Positions 24,555 through 32,394 of a DNA stretch of 32,863 bases are shown in pieces; positions within the stretch are counted from its first letter, which is position 1, and every line of letters begins with the position of its first letter. A program made the position numbers and the translations under genes. The notes under the pieces are model-generated. The model was not told where the DNA came from. It searched no databases and saw nothing but the letters and a program-made list of their open reading frames with translations. The stretch is taken from contig JAHKKZ010000008.1 of the NCBI GenBank assembly GCA_029856685.1, positions 1-32,863 on the forward strand, in the 5' to 3' direction. The stretch comes from Candidatus Njordarchaeota archaeon (GTDB lineage Archaea; Asgardarchaeota; Njordarchaeia; Njordarchaeales; Panguiarchaeaceae).

Positions 24555-25781
24555 ATGAATGCGAAAGAGAGGCTCACAGAGTTTCTAACGAGTGAGGATT
24601 TAAACCCAATAAAGGTAGTTTCTGCACCTGGAAGAGTGGATTTTTTGAATACACATCAGGACTACAAAGGATTGCCAGTAGTCGCGATAGCGGTCAATAG
24701 GAGAATGTATATGGCTGCTGTTGAGGAAACGGGAAGACACTTTGTTATTGAATCATTAGACCTTGAGAGCAGACCTAAAAAAGTTTTTGATGTGACAGAT
24801 TTTGTCCCGCAGGGAAAGGATTTTGATGATTATATAAAAGCATGCATATACTCACTGATCATGATGACAAAAGTAGCAGTTAATGAAGGCTACAGAATAA
24901 TAATAAGTTCTGACATACCCATAGGTGGGGGGATGGGTAGTAGTGGTTCTCTAGAAGTAGCCTTTCTAAAACTGATAGCAGAACTTCTGGAAATTCATAT
25001 CCCAACGATGGTGCTAGCGGAAATAGCATTTAGGGCGGAGAATAGGATTATGAAGATACCATGTGGTAGACTAGACCAATATGCAGCGGCGTATGGAGGT
25101 GTTATGTATCTGAAGCCTACTTGGATGCCGACTGTTGAGAAGCTTAGCCCTCCTCCATTTTGTATGATTGTTGTTGATTCTGGGATAGAACATAGAACAG
25201 CAAAGATTCATCCTATAAGACAAGAAGAACTTAATAGGGGTATTCAACAACTATTGGATTTAGACCTGCCAGAGGAGCTTAGGGAAAAATTAGGCGATAG
25301 TTTTGATAGTACTGCGTGGGATAGGATAAGGGAGGAGGAAATATTACCATTTCTCAGTAGCGTAGAGGAAATCCCGGCGAAGAGAATTCTTTTCACAATA
25401 AGGATGAACGATTTAACAAAAATAGCTGTAAGGATTCTGAGAGGAGAAGCACTTAGAGCAAACGATTTGTATAGACTTAGGCAACTAGGAATACGTACTG
25501 AGAGACCGAAGGAGGTTCTATGCGGAATAATAAATAAGCAACATGAACTGTTGAGAGATCTCTATGATGTAAGTCTCCCAGAAATAGAGAAAATAATAGA
25601 GGCAGCATTCGAAGCGGGAGCTTGTTGTGCCAAGATTAGTGGTGCTGGACTCGGAGGAACGATAATTGTGTTTACTGATATTAAAGATAAAATCAGCAAG
25701 ATTATAGATGAGGTCTTAGCTGAGGGTGCGAGAAGAGCATGGTATGTTAAGCCCGATGAGGGAGTCAGAGTGGAGGTGTGA
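24555..25781 (+). CDS. Galactokinase-like GHMP kinase
   Basis: A GHMP sugar kinase of 408 aa. It shows the GHMP motifs: N-terminal APGRVDFLNTHQDY (residues 24-37), ATP loop PIGGGMGSSGS near 122-132, D174 in RLDQYAAAYGG as candidate catalytic base, and C-terminal KISGAGLGGTI. True galactokinases carry GEHTDY where this protein has NTHQDY: the Glu that contacts the sugar is Thr33, while Asp36 and Arg27 remain. The sugar may therefore differ from galactose (for example another hexose or a uronic acid). ATG 24555 begins 37 bp after nfeD. Its stop lies 3 bp before the next start, which uses a Shine-Dalgarno inside this gene. Confidence 0.82.
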   Translation: MNAKERLTEFLTSEDLNPIKVVSAPGRVDFLNTHQDYKGLPVVAIAVNRRMYMAAVEETGRHFVIESLDLESRPKKVFDVTDFVPQGKDFDDYIKACIYSLIMMTKVAVNEGYRIIISSDIPIGGGMGSSGSLEVAFLKLIAELLEIHIPTMVLAEIAFRAENRIMKIPCGRLDQYAAAYGGVMYLKPTWMPTVEKLSPPPFCMIVVDSGIEHRTAKIHPIRQEELNRGIQQLLDLDLPEELREKLGDSFDSTAWDRIREEEILPFLSSVEEIPAKRILFTIRMNDLTKIAVRILRGEALRANDLYRLRQLGIRTERPKEVLCGIINKQHELLRDLYDVSLPEIEKIIEAAFEAGACCAKISGAGLGGTIIVFTDIKDKISKIIDEVLAEGARRAWYVKPDEGVRVEV

Positions 25782-25784
25782 TTC

Positions 25785-26627
25785 GTGAGAAAGGAGACCA
25801 AGAAATATATCTTATGTTTCGTAGTCTTTGTGGTATGCGGTATTCTTTATGGTCTCCTCTACAGTTTTGATGGGCGTGTCAGGGGGCTTATAGAGCATAT
25901 AGATATCACCACGTGGCTAACAATATACATTATTTGGCGGTCCATAGAATTTTTCTTTGCCGGGATTTTGGTTGGCTTCTTAGGAATACCAATAATGTTT
26001 TTGTTCCATAGATATCTTCTCCTAGGTGAACTTTGGTTTGAATCGAAAGTTTTTAGATCACAGATCGTCGTGTTAGATAGAACCCCGAAGTTATCTATAA
26101 CTTTTCCGTTTAAAAGTGCCTACATACTGTTCGGCCCAATAGTGATTCTGACAAAGATCTTGCTGACAATAACCAATATTAGTGGGTTCGACGCAGTCCG
26201 ATATTATTATTTGATAGGAGAACTAGTAACTCAATACTTCTGGTACGTAATACTGATCGTGGTTCCATTCTATATAATTATTGAGGTCTCAAGGATAAGG
26301 GAGTTAGACTCTAGAAAACTAATACTAAGGTACCCAAGCAAAATTCTCAATTGGATCCTAATATTCGTCATTGGTGCAGGCTCGATAGCCTCTCTAGTTC
26401 CGATGTACTATGACCTACTTGAAATACTCGGCGACCCGCAAATCGTGATGTATCTATTCTTTCTACTAATCTTATACTTCTACTTACCCGCGCTAGGAGG
26501 CATATTGGGATTTCTGTTAGTAGTACTTGGCCTTATGGGTAGAGAAACAAGGAGAATTCTTCTGGGTCTTGAGAACTCTCTAATTAGATATGATATAGCC
26601 AAACAATCAAAAATAGAGGTCATATAA
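25785..26627 (+). CDS. Polytopic membrane protein, function unknown
   Basis: A 280-aa protein with about six hydrophobic segments (near residues 8-26, 55-76, 108-132, 144-166, 188-206 and 218-245) and short charged loops; the N-terminus is basic (MRKETKK). No family is recognised. GTG 25785 follows GGAGGTG at 25772-25778, located in the last codons of the kinase gene, so translation is likely coupled to it. This could point to a sugar- or envelope-related role, but only by context. Confidence 0.6.
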   Translation: MRKETKKYILCFVVFVVCGILYGLLYSFDGRVRGLIEHIDITTWLTIYIIWRSIEFFFAGILVGFLGIPIMFLFHRYLLLGELWFESKVFRSQIVVLDRTPKLSITFPFKSAYILFGPIVILTKILLTITNISGFDAVRYYYLIGELVTQYFWYVILIVVPFYIIIEVSRIRELDSRKLILRYPSKILNWILIFVIGAGSIASLVPMYYDLLEILGDPQIVMYLFFLLILYFYLPALGGILGFLLVVLGLMGRETRRILLGLENSLIRYDIAKQSKIEVI

Positions 26628-26684
26628 AGGTGTCCATAACTTGCATAAGATTATCTAAAAATGGTTGCTTAGTACCTCACAGCT

Positions 26685-27620
26685 TTAACGAATTATTTTT
26701 GTTCCTGCTTTTCCCTCAATGACATCTAAGGCCCTCTCTAAATGTCCGATTACAGCTATTTTACCACCAGCCTCAAGAAACTTTATAGCTCCCAAAACTT
26801 TGGGCCCCATGCTGCCCAGTGGAAAATGACCTTCCTCATAATATCGTTTTATCTCATCAAGTTTTACTTCTTTGAGAGGCTGTCTTCTGGTTTTATCCTC
26901 AAAATTTAGGTATACGTAGTCGACATCGGTGAGTATTACAAGCATATCTGCCTTTATAAGCCTAGCTAATAACGAAGACGCTAAGTCCTTATCTATAACA
27001 GCCTCAACGCCTCTATATTGACCATTCTCATAAATAACTGGGATCCCTCCACCTCCAACAGTTATCGGAATAACTCCCTGACCCAACAACCTAACAATGG
27101 TTTCCTTCTCCACGATGTCGATTGGTTCAGGCGAGGGTACGACGCGGCGCCACCCTCCCCTTGGATCCCTCTTCATAACCCATCCTTTTTCGCGCATAAG
27201 TCTCTTAGCTTCCTCCTCTGTATAGTACGGTCCTATAAATTTGGTTGGATTCTGAAACGCGGGATCATCCTTCCTCACAACAACTTGGGTCACAAGTGCT
27301 ATGACCTCGCGATGTATTCCTCTCCTAATAAATTCATTTCTGAGGGATTGCTGAAGCATGTATCCTATGAGTGCCTGGGTTTCCGCATTTATTACATCTA
27401 ATGGCATAGGAGGTATGAGATCCCTAGCGGCATCGTTCTGTACGGCAATTGCTCCTGCTTGGGGCCCATTCCCATGTGTAATTATTAAGTCATATCCTCT
27501 CTCAACGATGTCAGCCAGAAACTTGGCTGTTCGTAGAGCATTGTTAAACTGTTCCTCATAAGTTCCTTTTTGGCCCTTTCTAAGAAGAGCGTTTCCGCCC
27601 AAAGCAACAACTATGCGCAT
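26685..27620 (-). CDS. arcC: Carbamate kinase
   Basis: Amino-acid-kinase-fold enzyme interconverting carbamoyl phosphate + ADP and carbamate + ATP. Family features: MRIVVALGGNALL at the start, ITHGNGPQAGAIAVQ, DVINAETQALIGYMLQQ, PITVGGGGIPV, the DKDLASSLLA block, ILTDVDYVY, and the C-terminal GSMGPKVLGAIKFLE. At 311 aa the length is standard. The frame extends upstream to 27665, but GGTGAT lies 6 nt before ATG 27620 and the protein family starts there. No arginine deiminase or ornithine carbamoyltransferase gene is adjacent, so whether it makes ATP or carbamoyl phosphate cannot be said from context. Confidence 0.95.
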   Translation of the reverse strand: MRIVVALGGNALLRKGQKGTYEEQFNNALRTAKFLADIVERGYDLIITHGNGPQAGAIAVQNDAARDLIPPMPLDVINAETQALIGYMLQQSLRNEFIRRGIHREVIALVTQVVVRKDDPAFQNPTKFIGPYYTEEEAKRLMREKGWVMKRDPRGGWRRVVPSPEPIDIVEKETIVRLLGQGVIPITVGGGGIPVIYENGQYRGVEAVIDKDLASSLLARLIKADMLVILTDVDYVYLNFEDKTRRQPLKEVKLDEIKRYYEEGHFPLGSMGPKVLGAIKFLEAGGKIAVIGHLERALDVIEGKAGTKIIR

Positions 27621-27734
27621 AGATAAATCACCAAAATTGAACAAGATAAATCCGATATGTTTCAATGCTTATTAGTATGAAGATATTACATTAAGGTAGT
27701 CTCAGAATAGCATGGTTATCTGAAAGTTAACGTG

Positions 27735-27745
27735 CTTAAAATATG
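27735..27745 (+). promoter_or_regulatory. TATA box for the FtsX-type permease gene
   Basis: CTTAAAATATG predicts initiation near 27765 and a leader of about 16-20 nt holding GGTGA at 27771-27775 before TTG 27781. Confidence 0.4.
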
Positions 27746-27780
27746 GTTTCTATTGAATAATATCTTAGTGGGTGAAAAAT

Positions 27781-29019
27781 TTGTCGATGAGAGCTATAGG
27801 CAAAGGATTTGTTCTCGCCAAGAGGTCTAAGAAAACTTGGGTTTTCACGATTCTCTTCACGCTGCTAGTATGGCTAACCATAACAAATATAAACGAAATC
27901 CATAAGCTTGATACTGATAACCTACTTAATCTGAGAGGTGTCTCGATATCGTTTAGGGGCGGCAATATTATGACAGAAGAAGAGTTTGATGAAAGTGATT
28001 TTGCTAAGAACATACTTAGCGAAGTAGCGGAATATGCGCGTGGTATCTACCTGGTATGTGGATCTGTAATAGATCTTGGATCAACGAGGATAGGCATTGT
28101 CTGGATTAAACCCCACAGATATAAACTCTACAGCTCGGAGATGCCTTGGATTGTGCAGGAGATCAAACCAACAAAAATAATTGAGGGCCGCTCTTTAGAT
28201 ATGAGTTCTCAGGACGAAGCAGTGGTTGGAAAAGCTTTCTCTCTCTACTTCCAGATTGGCGGCAGAAACGTTTATGTCTCGGCGAATGTTGGAAGCAAAA
28301 TTACTTTTGAGTTTGGAAGCGTTGTAGCACCCTTAACAATTGTCGGCGTTTCAATCGATGATTTTAACTTCTTTGCTGAATCACTGAGCGACGCTTTCGG
28401 CTATGAGATCAACGCATCATCAATTTTATTCACAACGCAGAACTTTATTGAGAGGCTTGGAGGTGAGCTTATAAGTAGGGCAAATACGTATGTTTTGAGA
28501 GTGATTATCACCGCAGGTGGTGAGATTGGGCTTCTAAATATACTCACAGCGGGGGACATGATAGATAGGAATAGAGATAGGATAAAGAACATAATAGTGG
28601 ATAGCGGATATAGCGATCTGATGGATACAATAACACCAGAAATCTCTGGGCAGGAATATGAGCAGTCAATAACGATAATAGTTGTGTCAACCCTAATAAT
28701 GCTTCTAATAACAATGATATATGCATTTATTCTTGTAAGCTTTAGGAAGACGGATATTGCGACTCTAAGAGCCATAGGTTGGGGCTCAAAGCATATATTC
28801 TCGTTGGCCCTAGGGGAATTTATATTAACGATCCTACTAGGATACTTCTTGGGTGCCCTCTTCAGCACAGTATTCTTCATGTATAACAGAATACCATTTT
28901 CTGGTTGGATATATCTAGTGGCATTCGGAATAATCTTCATATCAATATTGGTCGGCCTAACAATAATTCATCGGAGAGTTCTTAGAATCCCTCCGATGGA
29001 AGCATTTAGAGCGCGTTGA
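27781..29019 (+). CDS. FtsX/MacB-type ABC permease
   Basis: About 412 aa with the MacB/LolC layout: one N-terminal membrane helix (residues about 20-37), a large extracytoplasmic domain of about 240 residues, then three helices (near 298-320, 345-370 and 378-400). The FtsX-type loop RKTDIATLRAIGWGSKHIF joins the first two of the C-terminal helices, and the protein ends with the usual RRVLRIPPMEAFRAR. GTG 27772 is in frame, but GGTGA at 27771-27775 sits 5 nt before TTG 27781; ATG 27787 is also possible. No matching ATPase is adjacent, although such permeases normally pair with one. The substrate is unknown. Confidence 0.8.
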   Translation: MSMRAIGKGFVLAKRSKKTWVFTILFTLLVWLTITNINEIHKLDTDNLLNLRGVSISFRGGNIMTEEEFDESDFAKNILSEVAEYARGIYLVCGSVIDLGSTRIGIVWIKPHRYKLYSSEMPWIVQEIKPTKIIEGRSLDMSSQDEAVVGKAFSLYFQIGGRNVYVSANVGSKITFEFGSVVAPLTIVGVSIDDFNFFAESLSDAFGYEINASSILFTTQNFIERLGGELISRANTYVLRVIITAGGEIGLLNILTAGDMIDRNRDRIKNIIVDSGYSDLMDTITPEISGQEYEQSITIIVVSTLIMLLITMIYAFILVSFRKTDIATLRAIGWGSKHIFSLALGEFILTILLGYFLGALFSTVFFMYNRIPFSGWIYLVAFGIIFISILVGLTIIHRRVLRIPPMEAFRAR

Positions 29020-29098
29020 CTCATGGAAACCTTTTAAAGAAAAAGTTAAGTTAATTTTATTTTTTAGTCCTCTTAACAATCTTATTGAGGTAATCATA

Positions 29099-29947
29099 AT
29101 GAGGAAGCTTCTTAAGGGTGAAAAAGTTCTAGAGGTTGTGTCGCCGCACCCAATAAGCTTTTGGCCGTACTATGCTTTCTTTCTTTACTACATAGTTATC
29201 GGCGGATATATGTACAGCAAATATGACGATCTTCTCCAAAGCCTAATGAACATTGTGGGAAACAGTCTCATAGCAAGCATTCTCCTAGTAGCTTTGTGGT
29301 GGCTCATACTCATAATTCCAGCGGTGATATTTGCTCTACTACAGATCTCATCCAAGTGGGTTATTTTGTACACGCTAATCGCCGTGATAGGAACATATGC
29401 ACTGACAACACATAAGATAGCGCTTGGCCATATATGGCTAATAACAATAGGTCTTGGTGTTCTCGGTGTTATCTTTACGGAACTCTACAGACGAGCCCAC
29501 AAATATATAATAACAGACAAAAGAATAATCATGGGCACATACTTGGGCTTGTTCGGGACATATGAAAGAGACATACTATACTCAAAAATAGAAGATTTAG
29601 TACTCAAACAGGGATTCCTAGGAAAAATATTTAACTATGGAACAATAGTTCCAGCAACAGCAAGCGGTCTTGGAACAGGTATTGATGTTGCCAAGGCGGA
29701 AGCAGGCGTAGGTGTCGGTGCAGGAAAGGAGGGCGTGGGAGTCGGAGCTGGTATAGCTGTTGGGGGAGAAAGAGGAGTTGTTATGCCTAGAGGTCGATCC
29801 TGGTTCATTCTGTATGGCGTACCCGATCCTCAGCGGATTTATGACTTATTAATAGCGCAGATGCAGGAGAGAGAACCAGCTCAGTATCTACAGAAGCAGG
29901 TTGAACTACTGGAAAAACTTGTTGAGAAAAAGGAGGAGGAAGAATAA
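29099..29947 (+). CDS. Membrane protein with bacterial-type PH domain
   Basis: A protein of 282 aa with an N-terminal set of about four hydrophobic segments (residues about 22-40, 55-80, 83-100 and 107-128), then a bPH2-type domain starting KYIITDKRIIMG and continuing through RDILYSKIEDL. The domain is interrupted at residues about 202-223 by a glycine-rich low-complexity repeat in which VGVGAG occurs twice. It resumes with GRSWFILYGVPDPQRIYDLL and ends in a charged helix. GAGGT at 29087-29091 precedes ATG 29099. A TATA-like TTTTAAAG lies near 29032. The role is unknown; bPH proteins are generally membrane-associated scaffolds. Confidence 0.75.
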   Translation: MRKLLKGEKVLEVVSPHPISFWPYYAFFLYYIVIGGYMYSKYDDLLQSLMNIVGNSLIASILLVALWWLILIIPAVIFALLQISSKWVILYTLIAVIGTYALTTHKIALGHIWLITIGLGVLGVIFTELYRRAHKYIITDKRIIMGTYLGLFGTYERDILYSKIEDLVLKQGFLGKIFNYGTIVPATASGLGTGIDVAKAEAGVGVGAGKEGVGVGAGIAVGGERGVVMPRGRSWFILYGVPDPQRIYDLLIAQMQEREPAQYLQKQVELLEKLVEKKEEEE

Positions 29948-29950
29948 AGA

Positions 29951-29970
29951 TTTTATTCTTTTTTTATTGT
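29951..29970 (+). terminator. T-rich terminator after the PH-domain gene
   Basis: A T-rich stretch just past the stop codon, with a run of seven T. It would separate this gene from the metal-transport operon that starts near 30110. Confidence 0.5.
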
Positions 29971-30080
29971 TCTACGTGAACATGCTCTTCTAATGACCGA
30001 CTTTGATATCCGCTTTTAGGTTCTTAATGTCTCCAATATCGCTATTTCTACGAACATACAGGAATTCTTCTATGAAATTC

Positions 30081-30088
30081 TTAAATAT
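30081..30088 (+). promoter_or_regulatory. TATA box of the metal-transport operon
   Basis: TTAAATAT has its centre about 26 bp before position 30110, which would leave a leader of about 20 nt to ATG 30130. Confidence 0.55.
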
Positions 30089-30094
30089 AGATCA

Positions 30095-30111
30095 ATTAGG
30101 GTTATCCTAAT
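30095..30111. promoter_or_regulatory. DtxR/MntR-like operator
   Basis: A perfect inverted repeat: ATTAGG (30095-30100), five bases GTTAT, CCTAAT (30106-30111). The half-sites match the TTAGG...CCTAA theme of DtxR/IdeR boxes. It starts 7 bp after the TATA box and covers the predicted transcription start, so a bound regulator would block polymerase. The first gene of the operon encodes a DtxR-like protein, consistent with autoregulation. Confidence 0.6.
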
Positions 30112-30129
30112 AATATTTGGGTGTTCCTA

Positions 30130-30561
30130 ATGGCAGAAAAATTGCTCACCAGGAGAGAGGCTATGGTTCTTAGATACATTTATGGGGAGTTGAAGAATAA
30201 ACCTATAATTGGTGTAAAAGAAGTTGCGAAGTTTTTAGGAGTCTCATCGGCATCAACATTTGAGATTCTCAATAGGCTTGTTAATAAAAAATTATTGCGG
30301 AGGATTGAGAGGCGTGGTTACATACTGACTCCGTGCGGAGCTAAGATTGCTGAGAAGCTGGTATTTACGCATAGAGTTGTTGAGTATGTTTTCTTTAAGG
30401 TGTTTGGTATGAGTCCAAGCTGTGCATGTGAGTTAGCAACATATATTGATTACCTCATAGACTTGCGTAGTGCGAATGAGGCATTTAAATTCTTCGATTT
30501 TCCAAGGCGCTGTCCATGCAACAAAGAAATTCCTAGGATCCAAATGGTGAATGAAGAATGA
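30130..30561 (+). CDS. DtxR/MntR-like metal-dependent regulator
   Basis: A 143-aa protein with an N-terminal winged helix (residues about 5-70: VKEVAKFLGVSSASTFEILNRL, wing RRGYILT) and a DtxR-type dimerisation and metal domain. H81 and E85 match DtxR H79 and E83, but the residue aligned with His98 is C100, and the primary-site Cys102/Glu105/His106 align with T104, D107 and Y108. Five cysteines (69, 98, 100, 128, 130) are present; the last two lie in RRCPCNKEIP, the equivalent of the DtxR CPHG..IP loop. No SH3-like C-terminal domain is present. GTG 30121 is in frame, but GGGTG at 30119-30123 is spaced for ATG 30130. The stop overlaps the next ATG. Probably represses this operon when metal is plentiful. 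Confidence 0.82.
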   Translation: MAEKLLTRREAMVLRYIYGELKNKPIIGVKEVAKFLGVSSASTFEILNRLVNKKLLRRIERRGYILTPCGAKIAEKLVFTHRVVEYVFFKVFGMSPSCACELATYIDYLIDLRSANEAFKFFDFPRRCPCNKEIPRIQMVNEE

Positions 30562-31613
30562 ATAGTAGACGTATGGTTGTCTTCATTTTGTTTCTTCTGG
30601 TAGTGTTTCCCAGAAGCTCCTTAGGTAACCAAATGGCTGGAGATGAGCAAAAAATTTTTATTGTATGTAGTTTAGAGGCTTTCGCAGGTATTGCCCAGCG
30701 AATTGGTGGCGATTATGTTGTCACAGATTACATAGTTCCAGAGGGCATGGATCCGCATAGCTACTCTTTATCTCCTGACGATGTTGAGAAAGCTGGTAAG
30801 GCTGATATAATAGTTCTTGCTAACAGCAGATTTTTGAGTCTGGAGGCGGATCTTAAGGAAGCGATTCAAGAAATGAATCAGAGTAAGATATTTTTGGATT
30901 TTGATGATTATGATTATTATGGCATCACAATACTACCAGCACCAGGTATAGAGGAGAATTATCATGGTTATTGGTTATATCCCGACAATGCTATTGCAAT
31001 CGCAAAAGCCATAAAAAATGCGTTAGTTATGCTCATGCCTTCCTATGTCGATGTATTTGAAGCAAATCTTAACGAATTCATCCGGGAGGTTGAGGCACTA
31101 AAATCGGAAATGCTAAATCTAGCTGAGGAAAAAGGACTTCGACAGAAAGGTGTTTTGTTGGCGGTTCCCGCAACCGCGTATATAGCCCTATCTTTCGGTA
31201 TGATTCCTAAAGCCATGATACTTAAGGCTCCTGGTAGCTACGCAAGCTCGCAAGAGATCATGAATATCGAAGAGAAAATAAAAAGTGGCGAGATAGTATT
31301 AGCTCTCTGTCCAGAGAATATGAGGAATTCAAAGCCAGGGCAGATTCTGAGGGATATTCAGTCTAGAACAAGTGTGCCCATAGCATATGTTCGTGTCTTC
31401 GCGTTGAGTGGTCTTAAAGACTATGTAAGTCTACTAGCATACAATCTAGGAGTAATAGGGTCTCTAGACGCGCAAAGTAGAGTGGCGTCTGATGTTAAGG
31501 AACTCTGTGCATATCTCGGCATAGCTCTACTATTTGTTGCGATGATCGCTATTGTGGAGGCCTTCATAATTTTTCGTATGAGACGATCAGCTGAGGAGGT
31601 GCTCTATGAGTAA
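30558..31613 (+). CDS. Metal ABC transporter substrate-binding protein, membrane anchored
   Basis: A ZnuA/PsaA-type cluster A-I binding protein of 351 aa. It has an N-terminal signal sequence (residues about 5-22) and, unusually, a C-terminal transmembrane helix (about 320-341, followed by RMRR) as an anchor, in place of a lipid-linked cysteine. H67 in DPHSYSLSP and probably H136 in YHGYWLYPDNA match the first two metal ligands. The third ligand (Glu or His in PsaA/ZnuA) aligns with the VPATAYIALSFG region, which has neither. The fourth aligns near CPENM. The His-rich loop of zinc binders is absent. ATG 30558 overlaps the regulator stop codon; the 3' end overlaps the ATPase gene by 8 bp. Likely metals are Mn, Zn or Fe. 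Confidence 0.85.
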   Translation: MNSRRMVVFILFLLVVFPRSSLGNQMAGDEQKIFIVCSLEAFAGIAQRIGGDYVVTDYIVPEGMDPHSYSLSPDDVEKAGKADIIVLANSRFLSLEADLKEAIQEMNQSKIFLDFDDYDYYGITILPAPGIEENYHGYWLYPDNAIAIAKAIKNALVMLMPSYVDVFEANLNEFIREVEALKSEMLNLAEEKGLRQKGVLLAVPATAYIALSFGMIPKAMILKAPGSYASSQEIMNIEEKIKSGEIVLALCPENMRNSKPGQILRDIQSRTSVPIAYVRVFALSGLKDYVSLLAYNLGVIGSLDAQSRVASDVKELCAYLGIALLFVAMIAIVEAFIIFRMRRSAEEVLYE

Positions 31614-32394
31614 CAAACTAATAAAAGTCATAAATCTCGCCGCAGGATATGATGGTACCCCCGTAATTATGGATATAACGTTCCATGTTGAGCGTGGGGA
31701 GATCGTTGCGATTATGGGTCCAAACGGAGCAGGTAAATCAACACTTCTAAGAGCGATGCTAGGACTAGCTAAGATATTTTCTGGGTCCGTAGAGATCCTT
31801 GGTTATTCGCCAGAGAGGGATCTCAGTATTATCAGAAAGCTTGTTGGTTATGTTCCACAAAGGGAGAATATATCGTTAAACATACCAATAAGGGTTAAAG
31901 ATGTTGTTCTTTCGGGGATACTACTTCGAAGAGGGCCTCTTTCACTTCCTACAAAAAAGGATATGCTGAGAGCTAAGGAAGTTCTCAAAAGTGTGGGTCT
32001 GCCCAAAGATCTGTGGTCGAAAAAGTTTAGTGAGCTGTCTGGTGGGCAGCAACAGAAAACTTTGCTGGCAAGAGCCTTAATTTCGCGACCACGAATATTA
32101 TTACTTGACGAGCCATTCTCAGCAATTGATATAAAGTCTCAGAGGGAGATAATGCGTTTTCTAGATATGCTTAAGAGGGAGGAAGGGATTAGTGTCCTCC
32201 TTGTCGTACATGACATAAATGAAATCGCAGATTACATTGACAAGGTTATTCTGATAAACAGAAGAATGATAGCTTGGGGAAAACAAAGTGAGGTTCTCAC
32301 ACCAGAGAACCTAAAAGAAGCCTACGGAGCTGAAGTGGAGGTAATAATCTATAGAGATAAGTGTTTAGCCTTAATAGGCGATAGACATGCTTGA
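31606..32394 (+). CDS. Metal ABC transporter ATPase
   Basis: Nucleotide-binding subunit (ZnuC/MntB type) of 262 aa, cytosolic face. Walker A GPNGAGKS starts at residue 38, the Q-loop lies in VGYVPQRENISLN, the signature is LSGGQQQK at 144-151, Walker B is ILLLDEPFSAID with D168 and E169, and the switch His is in VVHDINEIA. The wording of the Q-loop and signature is typical of the metal-uptake branch. The start overlaps the binding-protein gene and the stop overlaps the permease gene by 8 bp, so the genes form one tightly packed operon. Confidence 0.95.
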   Translation: MSNKLIKVINLAAGYDGTPVIMDITFHVERGEIVAIMGPNGAGKSTLLRAMLGLAKIFSGSVEILGYSPERDLSIIRKLVGYVPQRENISLNIPIRVKDVVLSGILLRRGPLSLPTKKDMLRAKEVLKSVGLPKDLWSKKFSELSGGQQQKTLLARALISRPRILLLDEPFSAIDIKSQREIMRFLDMLKREEGISVLLVVHDINEIADYIDKVILINRRMIAWGKQSEVLTPENLKEAYGAEVEVIIYRDKCLALIGDRHA

